DNA from: Flagellimonas amoyensis
Lineage (GTDB): Bacteria; Bacteroidota; Bacteroidia; Flavobacteriales; Flavobacteriaceae
Direction of reading: 5' to 3'
NCBI RefSeq assembly: GCF_003058265.1
Contig: NZ_QBUK01000002.1
Location: 62,001 to 126,000 of the forward strand
Length of the DNA stretch: 64,000 bases
In this document: positions 16,534-28,394 of the stretch, in pieces
Numbering within the stretch: position 1 is the first letter of the stretch
Layout: each line of letters opens with the position of its first letter
The notes under the pieces: model-generated
Databases searched by the model: none
Seen by the model: the letters and a program-made list of their open reading frames with translations, nothing else
Told to the model about the DNA's origin: nothing
Made by a program: the position numbers and the translations under genes

Positions 16534-18186
16534 TTATTGCAACAGTTCCCTTGCATGGGCCAATGCGGACTCGGATATGCTCTTGCCGCCCAACATTTCT
16601 GCAAGTTCCCTCACCCGTTCTTCCACACTCAACTGTTTGATGTGGGTGCTCGTCCCCTCTTCACTCTCTTCCTTATATACCTTGAACTGGTACTGTCCCT
16701 TGGAGGCCACTTGGGGCAAATGGGTAATGGAAAACACTTGCATGTTCTGACTCATTTGCTGCATGATCTCGCCCATGCGGTTGGAAATCTCCCCGGAAAC
16801 CCCGGTATCGATCTCATCGAACATCAAGGTGGGCAAATGTTCGTAGGTCGCCAAAATGGATTTGATAGTCAGCATGATGCGGGAAAGTTCCCCGCCCGAT
16901 GCCACTTTCTTCAACTCTCCGTAACTGGAACCTTTATTGGCCGAAAACAAGAATTCGAGATCATCTTTTCCATTGGTTTTGAAGGCATTGGATAGGTTTA
17001 TCTCGATCTTAAAAGTAGCTGATGGCATTCCCAAGGACGCCAGATTCTCCTGGAGTACCTGCTTCAGTTGGGGAACAACCCCTTTTCTGGCTTTGTGTAT
17101 GTTTTGGGCCCATGCTTCCACTTGCTGGGTAATCCGGCCCACTTCACCTTTCTTTTCCGCTATTTTTGATTCAATATTGGCAACAGCTTCCACTTTCAGG
17201 GCCAACTCATCACGTATAACGATCAATTCAGCTACTGTGGCCACATGATGCTTTTTCTGTAGGTCGTAGAGTAACTGCAACTGACCGTTCACGACTTCCA
17301 ATCGTGCGGGATCGGCCTCCACGGTATCTTTCAGTTGTTCTATTTCCGAAGCAATGTCGTCGGTTTCTATCAACACGGATTCAATCCGTTCGCCAAGTGA
17401 TTTGTATGCAGGGCCAAACTCGGTCAAGACTTGAAAGGCACGCCTCAGATCGGCCAATCGGCCCAAAATGCCCAGTTGCTCATCGTTCAGCAATTGATGT
17501 CCCGCAGAAAGCTGCTCCATGATCTGCTCTACATTGCTCAACTGCTCATATTCCGTTTCCAGCTCCTCTTGCATGCCTTCCTTCAACTTGGCTTCTTCCA
17601 GTTCCTTGAGCAAAAAACTGTTGTATTCGTGCTCCTTGTCCGCATTGGACTGGAACGTTTCCAACTCTTTCAGCTCTTTGGCGGCCTTCTTCAGCAATTG
17701 CAATTGCGCTCCATATTCCTTTAGATTGTCGGCATTTCCGGCGAGGGCATCCACCACCTTCATCTGGAAGTCGTTCTCCGTGAGCCTCATCGTCTGGTGC
17801 TGGGAATGCACGTCCACCAATTGATCGCCCAAAGCCTTCAACACGTCCAAAGTAACGGGCGTATCGTTCACAAAGGCCCTGGATTTGCCACTTGGCAGGA
17901 TTTCCCTGCGGAGAATGGTCACATCTTCGTAATCCAGGTCATTTTCCTTGAAAAACTGTTGGAGTTGGTATTTTGAAAGGTCAAACTCAGCTTCAATGAC
18001 ACATTTTTGCTCCTCGTTCTTGAGGGACGTGAGATCGGCACGCTTGCCCAACACCAAGGAAAGACCTCCCAACAAGATGGACTTTCCTGCGCCGGTTTCC
18101 CCTGTAATGGTCGTGAAACCTTTGGGGAACGCAACGTTCACATCGTCTATCAACGCATAATTTTGGATGGAAAGATTTGTCAGCAA
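16534..18186 (-). CDS. recN: DNA repair protein RecN
   Basis: A 550-residue SMC-like ATPase of double-strand-break repair. The Walker A is GETGAGKSILLGGL (about 29-42). A long coiled-coil middle region (about 160-380) includes ELEEAKLKEGMQEELETEYEQL. The C-terminal ATPase half has VASGGELSRIMLTIKSI (signature) and PTLMFDEIDTGVSGE (Walker B). The start codon is TTG at 18186, giving (M)LTNLSIQNYALIDD, which matches the family N-terminus exactly; no ATG fits. Confidence 0.95.
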   Translation of the reverse strand: MLTNLSIQNYALIDDVNVAFPKGFTTITGETGAGKSILLGGLSLVLGKRADLTSLKNEEQKCVIEAEFDLSKYQLQQFFKENDLDYEDVTILRREILPSGKSRAFVNDTPVTLDVLKALGDQLVDVHSQHQTMRLTENDFQMKVVDALAGNADNLKEYGAQLQLLKKAAKELKELETFQSNADKEHEYNSFLLKELEEAKLKEGMQEELETEYEQLSNVEQIMEQLSAGHQLLNDEQLGILGRLADLRRAFQVLTEFGPAYKSLGERIESVLIETDDIASEIEQLKDTVEADPARLEVVNGQLQLLYDLQKKHHVATVAELIVIRDELALKVEAVANIESKIAEKKGEVGRITQQVEAWAQNIHKARKGVVPQLKQVLQENLASLGMPSATFKIEINLSNAFKTNGKDDLEFLFSANKGSSYGELKKVASGGELSRIMLTIKSILATYEHLPTLMFDEIDTGVSGEISNRMGEIMQQMSQNMQVFSITHLPQVASKGQYQFKVYKEESEEGTSTHIKQLSVEERVRELAEMLGGKSISESALAHARELLQ

Positions 18187-18232
18187 TTCTGAAGATTTTA
18201 TCCGTAAATATAAATCTCTTTATAGAACTGCA

Positions 18233-19123
18233 CTAGTATTTTATCTCATTCCAAGTGTTGGAATAGAATGGGGCCACTTTGTTCAGGGTTTCTTTCAGTT
18301 TGACAACATCTACCGTAGGTCCATCGGAAAAGATGTTCTGGATCTCCTCGGACTTGGCGTCAAAAAAGGTCTGGATCAGAAAGGCATTGGGCCTTCGCTG
18401 CACCAAAGTCTCAAAAAGCCGAAGGCTTCCCGCAACGATCTGCTTCCCGGTACTGTTGTTGTCCGCCAAAATGTCCAATCCCTTCCTATGGTAGTTGTAC
18501 ATGGCGATGCGGTATTCCCTAAACGAGTTGCTGAGCAGGTTATCCACCAATTCAAACCGGGTACGTTGTCCTGTTTCTTGGCTCCACCCACTATAATTGG
18601 AACTCTGGGCCTGGGTAACAATGTTTTGTGCCCTTCGGTAATAATCGTTTCCTCCTTCCAATGAAAAAGTATCGGCATCCAATCCCAAAACCATATAAAC
18701 GTAGTAGGACATCACGGCCACTAGATTGGAATCGAAGGAGTTGGGGTTATAGACCAAGGGTTGGAATTCCTGATATTGAAAGTTAAAGGCATCGTCCTTA
18801 TAATTGAACACAGGGCTTTCGTAGGAAGTGTTGAACACCGGCCTTGACGACTGGATCTGTATGTTGGCCTCAAAACGGTCCGATTCGTATTGGGTCACCG
18901 TGATGAACATCCGCGCATTCACCCGTTCGTTCTCCCGATACGTCCTGTTCGTCCATTTGCTTTTGTTGACAAAATCGTTCAGGGAACGCTCCAAGGTTCT
19001 GAAAATCTGCTGATTGGTCTGCCCCACCTGATCGGAATTGACCGTGACCACACAATTGAGTTCTTGTGCAGAGAGCGACAACGAAATGAAAAGTAAAAAA
19101 ATGGACAACAGTGTCTTACGCAT
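18233..19123 (-). CDS. DUF4835 family secreted protein
   Basis: A 296-residue protein with a signal peptide (MRKTLLSIFLLFISLSLSAQ) and the DUF4835 pattern ELNCVVTVNSDQVGQTNQQIFRTLE near the start. FNYQEFQ-like segments and NLVAVMSYYVYMVLGLDADTF follow, with a C-terminal INTLFDAKS-like helical part. Function is unknown. The gene sits between coaBC and recN, a neighbourhood I recall as common in Flavobacteriia. Its start overlaps the coaBC stop by 8 bp. Confidence 0.85.
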   Translation of the reverse strand: MRKTLLSIFLLFISLSLSAQELNCVVTVNSDQVGQTNQQIFRTLERSLNDFVNKSKWTNRTYRENERVNARMFITVTQYESDRFEANIQIQSSRPVFNTSYESPVFNYKDDAFNFQYQEFQPLVYNPNSFDSNLVAVMSYYVYMVLGLDADTFSLEGGNDYYRRAQNIVTQAQSSNYSGWSQETGQRTRFELVDNLLSNSFREYRIAMYNYHRKGLDILADNNSTGKQIVAGSLRLFETLVQRRPNAFLIQTFFDAKSEEIQNIFSDGPTVDVVKLKETLNKVAPFYSNTWNEIKY

Positions 19124-20321
19124 GGATCCTGGAGATGATTTCTTCCCAAATGTCCGAGGCCACTTCGGGCTTCGTCTTCAATCCAAACGTTTTTATGTCC
19201 AAATTCTTATCAATGAAGGTAATTTTATTGGTCCCTGCACCAAAACCTGCCCCATCCTCCTTCAATGAATTCAGGACGATACCATCTAGGTTTTTGCGCT
19301 TCAGCTTGCCCTTCGCATTTTCCAGCTCATTTTCGGTCTCCAACGCAAAGCCTACCAAAAACTGGTGTTTTTTTTCTTCTCCAAGGGACAGGAGGATGTC
19401 CGGGTTCCGTTCCAGCTCGATCTGCATGTCGCCATCCTTCTTCTTGATCTTTTCCGTTGCCACATGCTTGGGTCGATAATCTGCGACCGCCGCGGCGCAG
19501 ATGGCCACGTCCACGGTCTTGTAGTGCTTGTGGCAGGCATCGTACATTTCCCGTGCCGATGTAACCCTGATCAACTCAACCGAGCCATGTTCCAGGTTCA
19601 AATAGGTAGGTCCGGACACCAAAATCACCTTTGCGCCAAGGTCTGCGGCCTTTTTGGCCAGTTCAAAGCCCATGGTCCCCGATGAATGGTTGCCCAAAAA
19701 ACGGACAGGATCAATAGGTTCGTGGGTCGGCCCAGCGGTGATCAGTACTTTTTTGCCACTCAAGGGCAATCCTTTTGCCAGATCCGCCTCGATAAAACTG
19801 ATGATATTTTCCGGTTCTGCCATACGTCCCTCGCCTTGTAGGCCACTGGCCAATTCCCCTGACTCGGCAGGAATGAGGACATTGCCAAAGGATTCCAATT
19901 TTTCGATGGAAGTCTTGGTGGATGGATGCTTGTACATATCCAAATCCATTGCGGGCGCAAAATACACGGGGCATTTTGCAGAAAGGTAGGAGGCCAAAAG
20001 TAGATTGTCGCAGGTTCCGTTGGCCATTTTGGAAAGCGTATTGGCCGTAGCGGGGGCAATGAGCATAATATCTGCCCAAAGACCCAATTCCACATGGTTG
20101 TTCCAAGAAATGCTCCCCTCCTCTTCGTGGACAAAATCCAGCAGAACGGGATTTTTGGACAACGTGGATAGTGTGAGGGGGGAAACAAAAGAGCTGGCAC
20201 TCTCGGTCATCACTATTTTGACCTGGGCACCAGCTTTGATCAGTAACCTAACCAGAAATGTGGTCTTGTACGCGGCAATTCCCCCGGAAATACCCAAAAG
20301 GATGTTCTTACCGCCAAGCAT
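19116..20321 (-). CDS. coaBC: Bifunctional phosphopantothenoylcysteine decarboxylase/phosphopantothenate-cysteine ligase
   Basis: A 401-residue fusion that makes 4'-phosphopantetheine for CoA. The flavoprotein decarboxylase half (1-190) has LGISGGIAAYKT, the catalytic His in WNNHVELG, and MLIAPATANTLSKMANG and APAMDLDMY. The ligase half (about 190-400) has VLITAGPTHEPIDPVRFLGNHSSG and AAVADYRP, with NPDIL and GFALETE. Length is typical. It lies 3 bp after the omega-like gene and is followed by DUF4835. Confidence 0.96.
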   Translation of the reverse strand: MLGGKNILLGISGGIAAYKTTFLVRLLIKAGAQVKIVMTESASSFVSPLTLSTLSKNPVLLDFVHEEEGSISWNNHVELGLWADIMLIAPATANTLSKMANGTCDNLLLASYLSAKCPVYFAPAMDLDMYKHPSTKTSIEKLESFGNVLIPAESGELASGLQGEGRMAEPENIISFIEADLAKGLPLSGKKVLITAGPTHEPIDPVRFLGNHSSGTMGFELAKKAADLGAKVILVSGPTYLNLEHGSVELIRVTSAREMYDACHKHYKTVDVAICAAAVADYRPKHVATEKIKKKDGDMQIELERNPDILLSLGEEKKHQFLVGFALETENELENAKGKLKRKNLDGIVLNSLKEDGAGFGAGTNKITFIDKNLDIKTFGLKTKPEVASDIWEEIISRIHA

Positions 20322-20324
20322 TTC

Positions 20325-20651
20325 TTAGGCGTCTTTCTCTGTGTTCCTGTAATAGATTTTGTCTTCCAACCACTCCTGAACGGCCAAAGCATGGGGTTTT
20401 GGCAATTTTTCGTAGAACTTGGACACTTCTATCTGCTCCTTGTTCTCAAAAACTTCCTCCAAACTATCGCTGTAGGTGGCAAACTCCTCCAGTTTTTCCA
20501 ACAACTCTTTTTTGATGTCAGAGTTGATCTGGATAGCACGCTTTGAAGCTATGGAAATGGCTTCGTAGATGTTTCCGGTCTTGGAATCGAACTCATTCCT
20601 GTTGTGGGTAGCTGTGGAAACCGGAGCTTTGGTATTCTTCAAATCTTGCAT
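20325..20651 (-). CDS. rpoZ: RNA polymerase omega-like (Rpb6-type) subunit
   Basis: A 108-residue protein starting MQDLKNTKAPVSTATHNRNE. FDSKTGNIYEAISIASKRAIQI is the omega/Rpb6 core (N-I-Y-E-A-I-x-I-x-x-K-R-A), followed by a longer acidic C-terminal tail. Omega helps assemble and stabilise RNA polymerase. Its position just upstream of coaBC matches the rpoZ-coaBC link in many bacteria. An upstream in-frame Met would add 26 residues running into the bamD end, so the ATG at 20651 is preferred. Confidence 0.85.
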   Translation of the reverse strand: MQDLKNTKAPVSTATHNRNEFDSKTGNIYEAISIASKRAIQINSDIKKELLEKLEEFATYSDSLEEVFENKEQIEVSKFYEKLPKPHALAVQEWLEDKIYYRNTEKDA

Positions 20652-20673
20652 AATGTGTGCAGCTTTAAACTTT

Positions 20674-21495
20674 TTATTTTGAAACGGTGGTGGTATATGC
20701 GCCCAGTTCCTTCTGGATGGACTTGGCAAGGTCGTCTGCCTTGTCCTTGAACTTGGTTTCCGGAAAGTAGCGCATTAAATTGTTGTATGATCCAAGAGCG
20801 TCTTCCAAACGTTCTTTCTTTTTGTCCTCGGTACTGTTCATGGCAAGGTTGGTAGTCGCCTCAATACGGTAGTAGAGTGCCTCCTCCCTGTAGATGGAAC
20901 CTGGATTGTCCGAAATAAAATTGTCAAGGGCCGTGATGGCAGAAATCAAAATGGGATAGTTGAACTTGCCCAATTTATTGAACTGTTTGGCTATCTCGAT
21001 CTCTTTTTTCTCTTTTTTGGTGGTCAGCTCCGTGGCCATGGCGTTGGCCTCTTCGAAAAATTCTGACTCTGGATAGGTGTTGATAAAGACCTGTAGCTTG
21101 GAAAGTGCCTTGTCCGTATCGGTTTGGTCCAGCGTATATCGTGGGGACAGCTCATAATAGCTCTTGGCCCCATAAAAACTGGCCTCCTGTATTTTTTCAC
21201 TTCTGGGGTAGGATTTCACAAAGCGCTCAAACTGATATCCGGCCAAGTAATAATCCTCATTTTTGTAATAACAGTCGGCAAAGAAGAACATGACCCGTTC
21301 TCCTTGGGGTTTTCCAACATATTGTGGAGCTATCTGCTCGAACAGTCGAACTGCTCTTTTGTAATCCCCTTCGTTATATAGTTTTTCGGCCAAATCGTAT
21401 TTGGCTTTGGAGTCCGTGTTCTTGAGTACTTTTTGGTACTCGCTACAGGACGTTAGAAAAACTACTGCTACGCAAAGAAGGAGAATTGACCTCAT
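20674..21495 (-). CDS. bamD: Outer-membrane assembly lipoprotein BamD
   Basis: A 273-residue lipoprotein of the BAM complex that inserts beta-barrel proteins into the outer membrane. Signal peptide with lipobox F-L-T-S-C, then SEYQKVLKNTD, YNEGDYKRAVRLFEQI (a TPR-like repeat), FFFADCYYKNEDYYLAGYQFERF and FINTYPESEFFEEA. A Met four codons upstream (21507) lies within about 5 nt of the -7 box at 21512-21519, so the start at 21495 is more likely. Confidence 0.92.
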   Translation of the reverse strand: MRSILLLCVAVVFLTSCSEYQKVLKNTDSKAKYDLAEKLYNEGDYKRAVRLFEQIAPQYVGKPQGERVMFFFADCYYKNEDYYLAGYQFERFVKSYPRSEKIQEASFYGAKSYYELSPRYTLDQTDTDKALSKLQVFINTYPESEFFEEANAMATELTTKKEKKEIEIAKQFNKLGKFNYPILISAITALDNFISDNPGSIYREEALYYRIEATTNLAMNSTEDKKKERLEDALGSYNNLMRYFPETKFKDKADDLAKSIQKELGAYTTTVSK

Positions 21496-21511
21496 TTTCA
21501 AAAACATTTTG

Positions 21512-21519
21512 CAAAATTA
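21512..21519 (-). promoter_or_regulatory. -7 box of bamD (TAATTTTG)
   Basis: Exact TAnnTTTG on the minus strand, 16 bp before the chosen bamD ATG. No TTG at the normal -33 spacing. It lies in the 118-bp gap after dapA, suggesting a separate transcript for bamD-rpoZ-coaBC-DUF4835. Confidence 0.5.
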
Positions 21520-21613
21520 GTGATAATGAACGGATTTAAAAAAAGATTTTACCGCTCAAAAGTAAGGGTATGGAGGTCACTACCCAATAACCAAGGGCAA
21601 TATTTAACGAATT

Positions 21614-22504
21614 TTAAACACGTGCCGCGTCCATCGACTTCAAAAATGCCTGGATCTTGCTTTTCAATGATGGACTTGCCTCCACCAAGGGCAACTTGAC
21701 CGTGGCCTTGGAAAGCCCTAGGTTTTCCAGCACACTTTTGATGCCTGCCGGGTTTCCTTCCTCAAAAATGAGTCCCATCAAAGGCAAAAGTTGGTAGTGG
21801 ATCTGATAGGCTCCTGCTGTATTGCCCTGTATGCACAGATTCATCATTTTGGAGAATTGGGAAGGCAATCCTTGTCCCAAGACCGATATCACCCCTGCTC
21901 CACCCGCCAAAACGGTTGGAAGTGCGGTGAAATCATCACCGGAGATGATCAAAAAATCCTTGGGTTTGCCAGCGATGATCTTATCGATCTGCACCATATC
22001 ACCACAAGCTTCCTTGATGCCGATGATGTTGGAAAAATCGTGTGCGAGGCGCAATGTGGTCTCGGGCGACATGTTACTTCCGGTTCTCGAAGGCACATTG
22101 TATAGGATGACTGGCTTTGGGGAAGCTCCCGCAATGGCCTTGAAATGCTGATAGATGCCCTCCTGGGTAGGCTTATTGTAGTATGGGGACACGGATAGAA
22201 CGGCATCGTATTCCGTCAGATCCAAAGCATTCAATTCCTCCACAAGCGCTTCGGTATGATTTCCCCCAACACCCAATACCAAAGGCAATCTTCCGGCATT
22301 GGTGCGCACCACTACATCCATGACCAATTGTTTGTCGGCCTTGGAAAGTGTGGCAGATTCCCCAGTGGTGCCCAACACCACTAGATAATCAACACCTCCT
22401 TGGATGTTGTGCTCCACAATTTGTTGTAGGGCAATGGTATCCACGGATAAATCTTCCCTGAACGGAGTAACCAAAGCGACTCCTGTACCGATCAATTGTT
22501 CCAT
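21614..22504 (-). CDS. dapA: 4-hydroxy-tetrahydrodipicolinate synthase
   Basis: A 296-residue aldolase-type enzyme condensing pyruvate with aspartate semialdehyde in lysine and diaminopimelate synthesis. It starts [15 protein letters not shown] and contains [13 protein letters not shown], the Tyr in [13 protein letters not shown] and the Schiff-base Lys in IGIKEACGD, then [11 protein letters not shown] and [10 protein letters not shown]. It directly abuts the DUF6913-like gene upstream, so the two are one transcript. dapF of the same pathway is at 38.1 kb. Confidence 0.96.
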   Translation of the reverse strand: MEQLIGTGVALVTPFREDLSVDTIALQQIVEHNIQGGVDYLVVLGTTGESATLSKADKQLVMDVVVRTNAGRLPLVLGVGGNHTEALVEELNALDLTEYDAVLSVSPYYNKPTQEGIYQHFKAIAGASPKPVILYNVPSRTGSNMSPETTLRLAHDFSNIIGIKEACGDMVQIDKIIAGKPKDFLIISGDDFTALPTVLAGGAGVISVLGQGLPSQFSKMMNLCIQGNTAGAYQIHYQLLPLMGLIFEEGNPAGIKSVLENLGLSKATVKLPLVEASPSLKSKIQAFLKSMDAARV

Positions 22505-23050
22505 CTATATTTCGTTTAAAACCTTTAAATATTTTTTCAGTTCCGTCTTGAACAATTTAAAATCGTTCAAGGGCGTATTCAAGATCAAATCGTTGATCTG
22601 TTGATCCTGAGACCCTAAGCCCACCTTCAAACGAGCCTGTGTCTTTACGGACAGCAGCTTCATCATCAGGTTGTCCTCTTCATAATAGTTGATGAGCATA
22701 TCGTACTCCCTACCCAAAAACTCCAGTACATATCCGTTCTCTATCTGCCCTTTCCACCCTAGGTCCCTGTCCGAGAACATTTGGATGGAGTATGGGGAGT
22801 TTTTGTCGTATTCCCTCTTATACCCAACAATCTTTATGGCATTGGGGCGTAGCGAAAATTCCTCGATCAATTCATAAAAGAGCTCGGCCTTCTGGAAATT
22901 GTCCACGTCCACTATACAGCCAACACTGGTAATTCCTTTTTCCCGGTCTATGGGCGTGGAGGGCTTTTGCATTTCCTCCTTCAAATATTTGAGCCCAGAT
23001 TTAACCTTAAATTTGTCTTGGAGTCCCCTTATGAACATATTTTTGTGCAT
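22505..23050 (-). CDS. DUF6913-like protein
   Basis: A 181-residue cytoplasmic protein beginning MHKNMFIRGLQDKFKVKSGLKYLKEEM. The next section (REKGITSVGCIVDVDNFQKAE) and EFLGREYDMLINYYEEDNLMMKLLSVKTQARLKVG fit the Flavobacteriia family DUF6913 as I remember it. No catalytic motif is evident. The stop is followed immediately by the dapA start. MFIRGL at 23038 is an alternative start. It is divergent from the 5'-nucleotidase domain gene. Confidence 0.75.
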   Translation of the reverse strand: MHKNMFIRGLQDKFKVKSGLKYLKEEMQKPSTPIDREKGITSVGCIVDVDNFQKAELFYELIEEFSLRPNAIKIVGYKREYDKNSPYSIQMFSDRDLGWKGQIENGYVLEFLGREYDMLINYYEEDNLMMKLLSVKTQARLKVGLGSQDQQINDLILNTPLNDFKLFKTELKKYLKVLNEI

Positions 23051-23086
23051 TTTTACAAAGGTAAATAATCTACCAAGACGACTTAA

Positions 23087-23094
23087 CAAAGATA
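23087..23094 (-). promoter_or_regulatory. -7 box of the DUF6913-dapA transcript (TATCTTTG)
   Basis: Exact TAnnTTTG on the minus strand, 36 bp before the ATG at 23050. A TTTG (23121-23124) lies 26 bp further upstream, slightly beyond the usual spacing. Confidence 0.5.
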
Positions 23095-23099
23095 CGCAC

Positions 23100-23870
23100 G
23101 TGATTGATTTAAAATTTAAACAAATTGTTGCAATTGTAACTTTTTGTTTTTTATTCTCCTGCAAGAATACTACCGGTGACCTCGCCGAAATTCAAGGAAA
23201 GCAGATTCCCATTGATGCGTCCATCAAACCGACCGAATCCATATCCGAATTTGTCTCCCCATACAAAAACCGCATAAACGAAGTGCTGGACAGCACCTTG
23301 GCCTATGCCCCAAAACCATTTTTATTGGACGATGGCAAGCGGAACACTTCCATGGGCAACCTGATGGCCGACATCGTTTTTGAAGAAACGGCCCCTATTT
23401 TCAAGAGCAGGACAGGAAAAGATCTAGATTTTGTGGTGCTCAATTACGGTGGTGTACGATCCATCATTTCCGCAGGCAATGTCAGCGCGCGAAATGCTTA
23501 TGAGGTGATGCCTTTTGAAAATTATATCGTAGTGGTGGAACTGGATGGTTCCGCCGTGAGAAAGCTCATTGATTTTGTGGCCAAGGCCACCCGAAGACAT
23601 CCTGTTTCGGGGATACATATCGTAGTGGACAAAAATAGTGGCCTGGAAGCCGTGGACATCCAAGGGGAACCTTTTGATGAATCCCGCAACTATTACGTCG
23701 CCACTTCCGATTATCTGGTACAGGGTGGGCCGAGCATCGGCTTTTTCAATGAAATGATATCTGTTACCGATACCGATTACCTATTGCGCAATGCCATTAT
23801 TGACCATTTCAGGAAAGTAGACACCTTGAAAGCTGTAGTGGACGATCGTTTTATACAACTGGATAAATAA
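23100..23870 (+). CDS. 5'-nucleotidase C-terminal-domain lipoprotein
   Basis: A 256-residue protein with a GTG start (VIDLKFKQIVAIVTFCFLF) and lipobox L-F-S-C. The mature part is the 5'-nucleotidase C-terminal domain alone. RNTSMGNLMADIVFEET, FVVLNYGGVRS, the family G-N-V-S-A-R-N-A-Y-E-V-M-P-F-E-N and YYVATSDYLVQGG are the substrate-binding signatures. The metallophosphatase half is encoded by the next plus-strand gene. The GTG is the only start that gives a complete signal peptide. Confidence 0.88.
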   Translation: MIDLKFKQIVAIVTFCFLFSCKNTTGDLAEIQGKQIPIDASIKPTESISEFVSPYKNRINEVLDSTLAYAPKPFLLDDGKRNTSMGNLMADIVFEETAPIFKSRTGKDLDFVVLNYGGVRSIISAGNVSARNAYEVMPFENYIVVVELDGSAVRKLIDFVAKATRRHPVSGIHIVVDKNSGLEAVDIQGEPFDESRNYYVATSDYLVQGGPSIGFFNEMISVTDTDYLLRNAIIDHFRKVDTLKAVVDDRFIQLDK

Positions 23871-23876
23871 AATGGA

Positions 23877-23961
23877 AAGAGTTATTAAGTTACAGGGTTA
23901 CTCCGTTATTCGGCAAATGGTTCGCTTCAATAACTCAATGATCCATAACCCAATAACTCTT
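23877..23961. repeat. Long nested inverted repeat made of GTTATT/AATAAC words
   Basis: AAGAGTTATT (23877-23886) pairs with AATAACTCTT (23952-23961). Inside it GGGTTA (23895-23900) pairs with TAACCC (23946-23951), and GTTATT (23905) pairs with AATAAC (23929). It lies just after the nucleotidase-domain stop. The words AATAACC/AATAACT also fill the island at 52.6-52.75 kb, so this is either a repeat relic or a 3' structure. Confidence 0.6.
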
Positions 23962-23991
23962 ATGAAAATGATATTCATAAAAAGTGAAGTC

Positions 23992-24007
23992 ATACACTTA
24001 AGTGTAT
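23992..24007. promoter_or_regulatory. Perfect 16-bp palindrome, possible operator
   Basis: ATACACTTAAGTGTAT, fully self-complementary, 23 bp upstream of the metallophosphatase ATG at 24031. A dimeric regulator could bind it, or it could be chance. No other copy was noticed in the window. Confidence 0.4.
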
Positions 24008-24030
24008 AGTTTCAACAACATATGTGACCA

Positions 24031-24942
24031 ATGAAAAGAAGGGATTTTATAACGAACACCGCTGCTGCTTCCACCCTCATAGGTCTTGGAGGATTGGGGA
24101 TGAATTCTTGCTCCCGTTTGGGCCAAAAGCACATCACCATTTTGCACACCAACGATGTGCACAGCCACATAGATCCATTTCCTGCCTCCCACTCCGAGTT
24201 TGCCAACTTGGGCGGAATTGCCAAAAGGGCCACTTTGGTGGAGCACATACGAAACGAGAACCCGAATACCTTGCTTTTTGATGCCGGGGACATTTTCCAA
24301 GGGACGCCCTATTTCAATTTTTATGGAGGCGAACTGGAGTTCAAGTTGATGAGCAAATTGAAGTATGATGCATCGGCCATCGGCAACCATGATTTTGACA
24401 ACGGGATCGATGGACTTTTGGCCCAAATGCCCCATGCCTCCTTTGAGCTTATCTGCGCCAACTACGATTTCACCAACACAGTAATGAACGGCTATGTGAA
24501 ACCTTACAAGACCTACTTGGTGGACGGTGTCAAAATTGGGGTATATGGACTTGGCATTGCGTTGGATGGGCTTGTCACCAAAAAGTTGTACAAAGAAACT
24601 GTTTATCTGAATCCGTATGAGATTGCTTTGGATATGGAGCGAAAATTAAAGGAGGAGGAAAACTGCGACCTGGTCATCTGTCTTTCACATTTGGGATACG
24701 ACTATGACAATCCCGAAAGACCCATGGACACCCAATTGGCCCAACGCACCCATTATACCGACCTGATCATTGGGGGGCATACCCACACCTTTCTTGAAAA
24801 ACCTGATGTGCGGACCAACCAGAAAGGAAATGCTGTTTTAGTGAACCAAGTGGGCTGTTACGGCATCAATTTGGGGCGTATCGATTTCTATTTTGATCCT
24901 GATAAAAATGCCTCTGCCGAAGGCGTGAGTATTGTGGTCTGA
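24031..24942 (+). CDS. Metallophosphatase (5'-nucleotidase N-terminal domain), Tat-type signal
   Basis: A 303-residue calcineurin-like phosphoesterase. It begins MKRRDFITNTAAASTLIGLG, a Tat-like RR signal with a possible lipobox (M-N-S-C, Cys27). Metal-binding motifs follow in order: ILHTNDVHSH (D-x-H), LLFDAGDIFQGTPY (GD), AIGNHDFDNG (GNHD), CLSHLGYD (H) and IIGGHTHTF (GHTH). Together with the preceding gene it makes up the two halves of a UshA/NutA-type 5'-nucleotidase, here as separate exported proteins with the C-terminal half encoded first. Confidence 0.9.
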   Translation: MKRRDFITNTAAASTLIGLGGLGMNSCSRLGQKHITILHTNDVHSHIDPFPASHSEFANLGGIAKRATLVEHIRNENPNTLLFDAGDIFQGTPYFNFYGGELEFKLMSKLKYDASAIGNHDFDNGIDGLLAQMPHASFELICANYDFTNTVMNGYVKPYKTYLVDGVKIGVYGLGIALDGLVTKKLYKETVYLNPYEIALDMERKLKEEENCDLVICLSHLGYDYDNPERPMDTQLAQRTHYTDLIIGGHTHTFLEKPDVRTNQKGNAVLVNQVGCYGINLGRIDFYFDPDKNASAEGVSIVV

Positions 24943-25204
24943 TGTGGTTGGGGAAGTTTAAGGTTTCGGGTCTCAGCTCAAAGTTCAAGTCCAAGAGCAA
25001 AAAAAAACCAATAAACTACCACCAAATCACAAATTCCAATAACCTGAAACCGCAAACTAGGAAAGGTAGTAAACAGTTTGTCCAGAGCAACTGTCCCCTT
25101 GAGGGGACTTTAGGGGTGTTTTTAGGGGACACGAATTGCACAAATCACTTCCGACGTTTCGACTGCGCTCAACGTGACACTTCAGACTTCTGACTTCTGA
25201 CTTC
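24943..25204. repeat. Intergenic word-repeat island 2
   Basis: 262 bp between convergent genes with no supported gene. It contains CAAATTCCAATAACC (25030-25044, exact again at 52621-52635), a GTCCCC-TTGA-GGGGAC hairpin (25093-25108) followed by two more AGGGG words, GACACGAATTGCAC (25128-25141, again at 57075-57088) and a REP-like palindrome (25154-25178). It ends with tandem TTCTGACTTCTGACTTCT. An 83-codon frame across it has no protein-like features. Confidence 0.7.
25154..25178. repeat. REP-like palindromic element (TCGACTGCGCTC core)
   Basis: ACGTT (25154-25158), TCGACTGCGCTC (25159-25170), AACGT (25171-25175), then GAC. It has the same core as at 4091-4102 with a different but self-complementary stem. 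Confidence 0.75.

Positions 25205-28393
<3,189 letters not shown>

Positions 28394-28394
<1 letters not shown>

Noticed and set aside
24942..25193. 83-codon plus-strand frame in island 2
   Set aside because: It consists of repeat words, has lysine-rich low-complexity translation, lacks a promoter and overlaps a palindrome.
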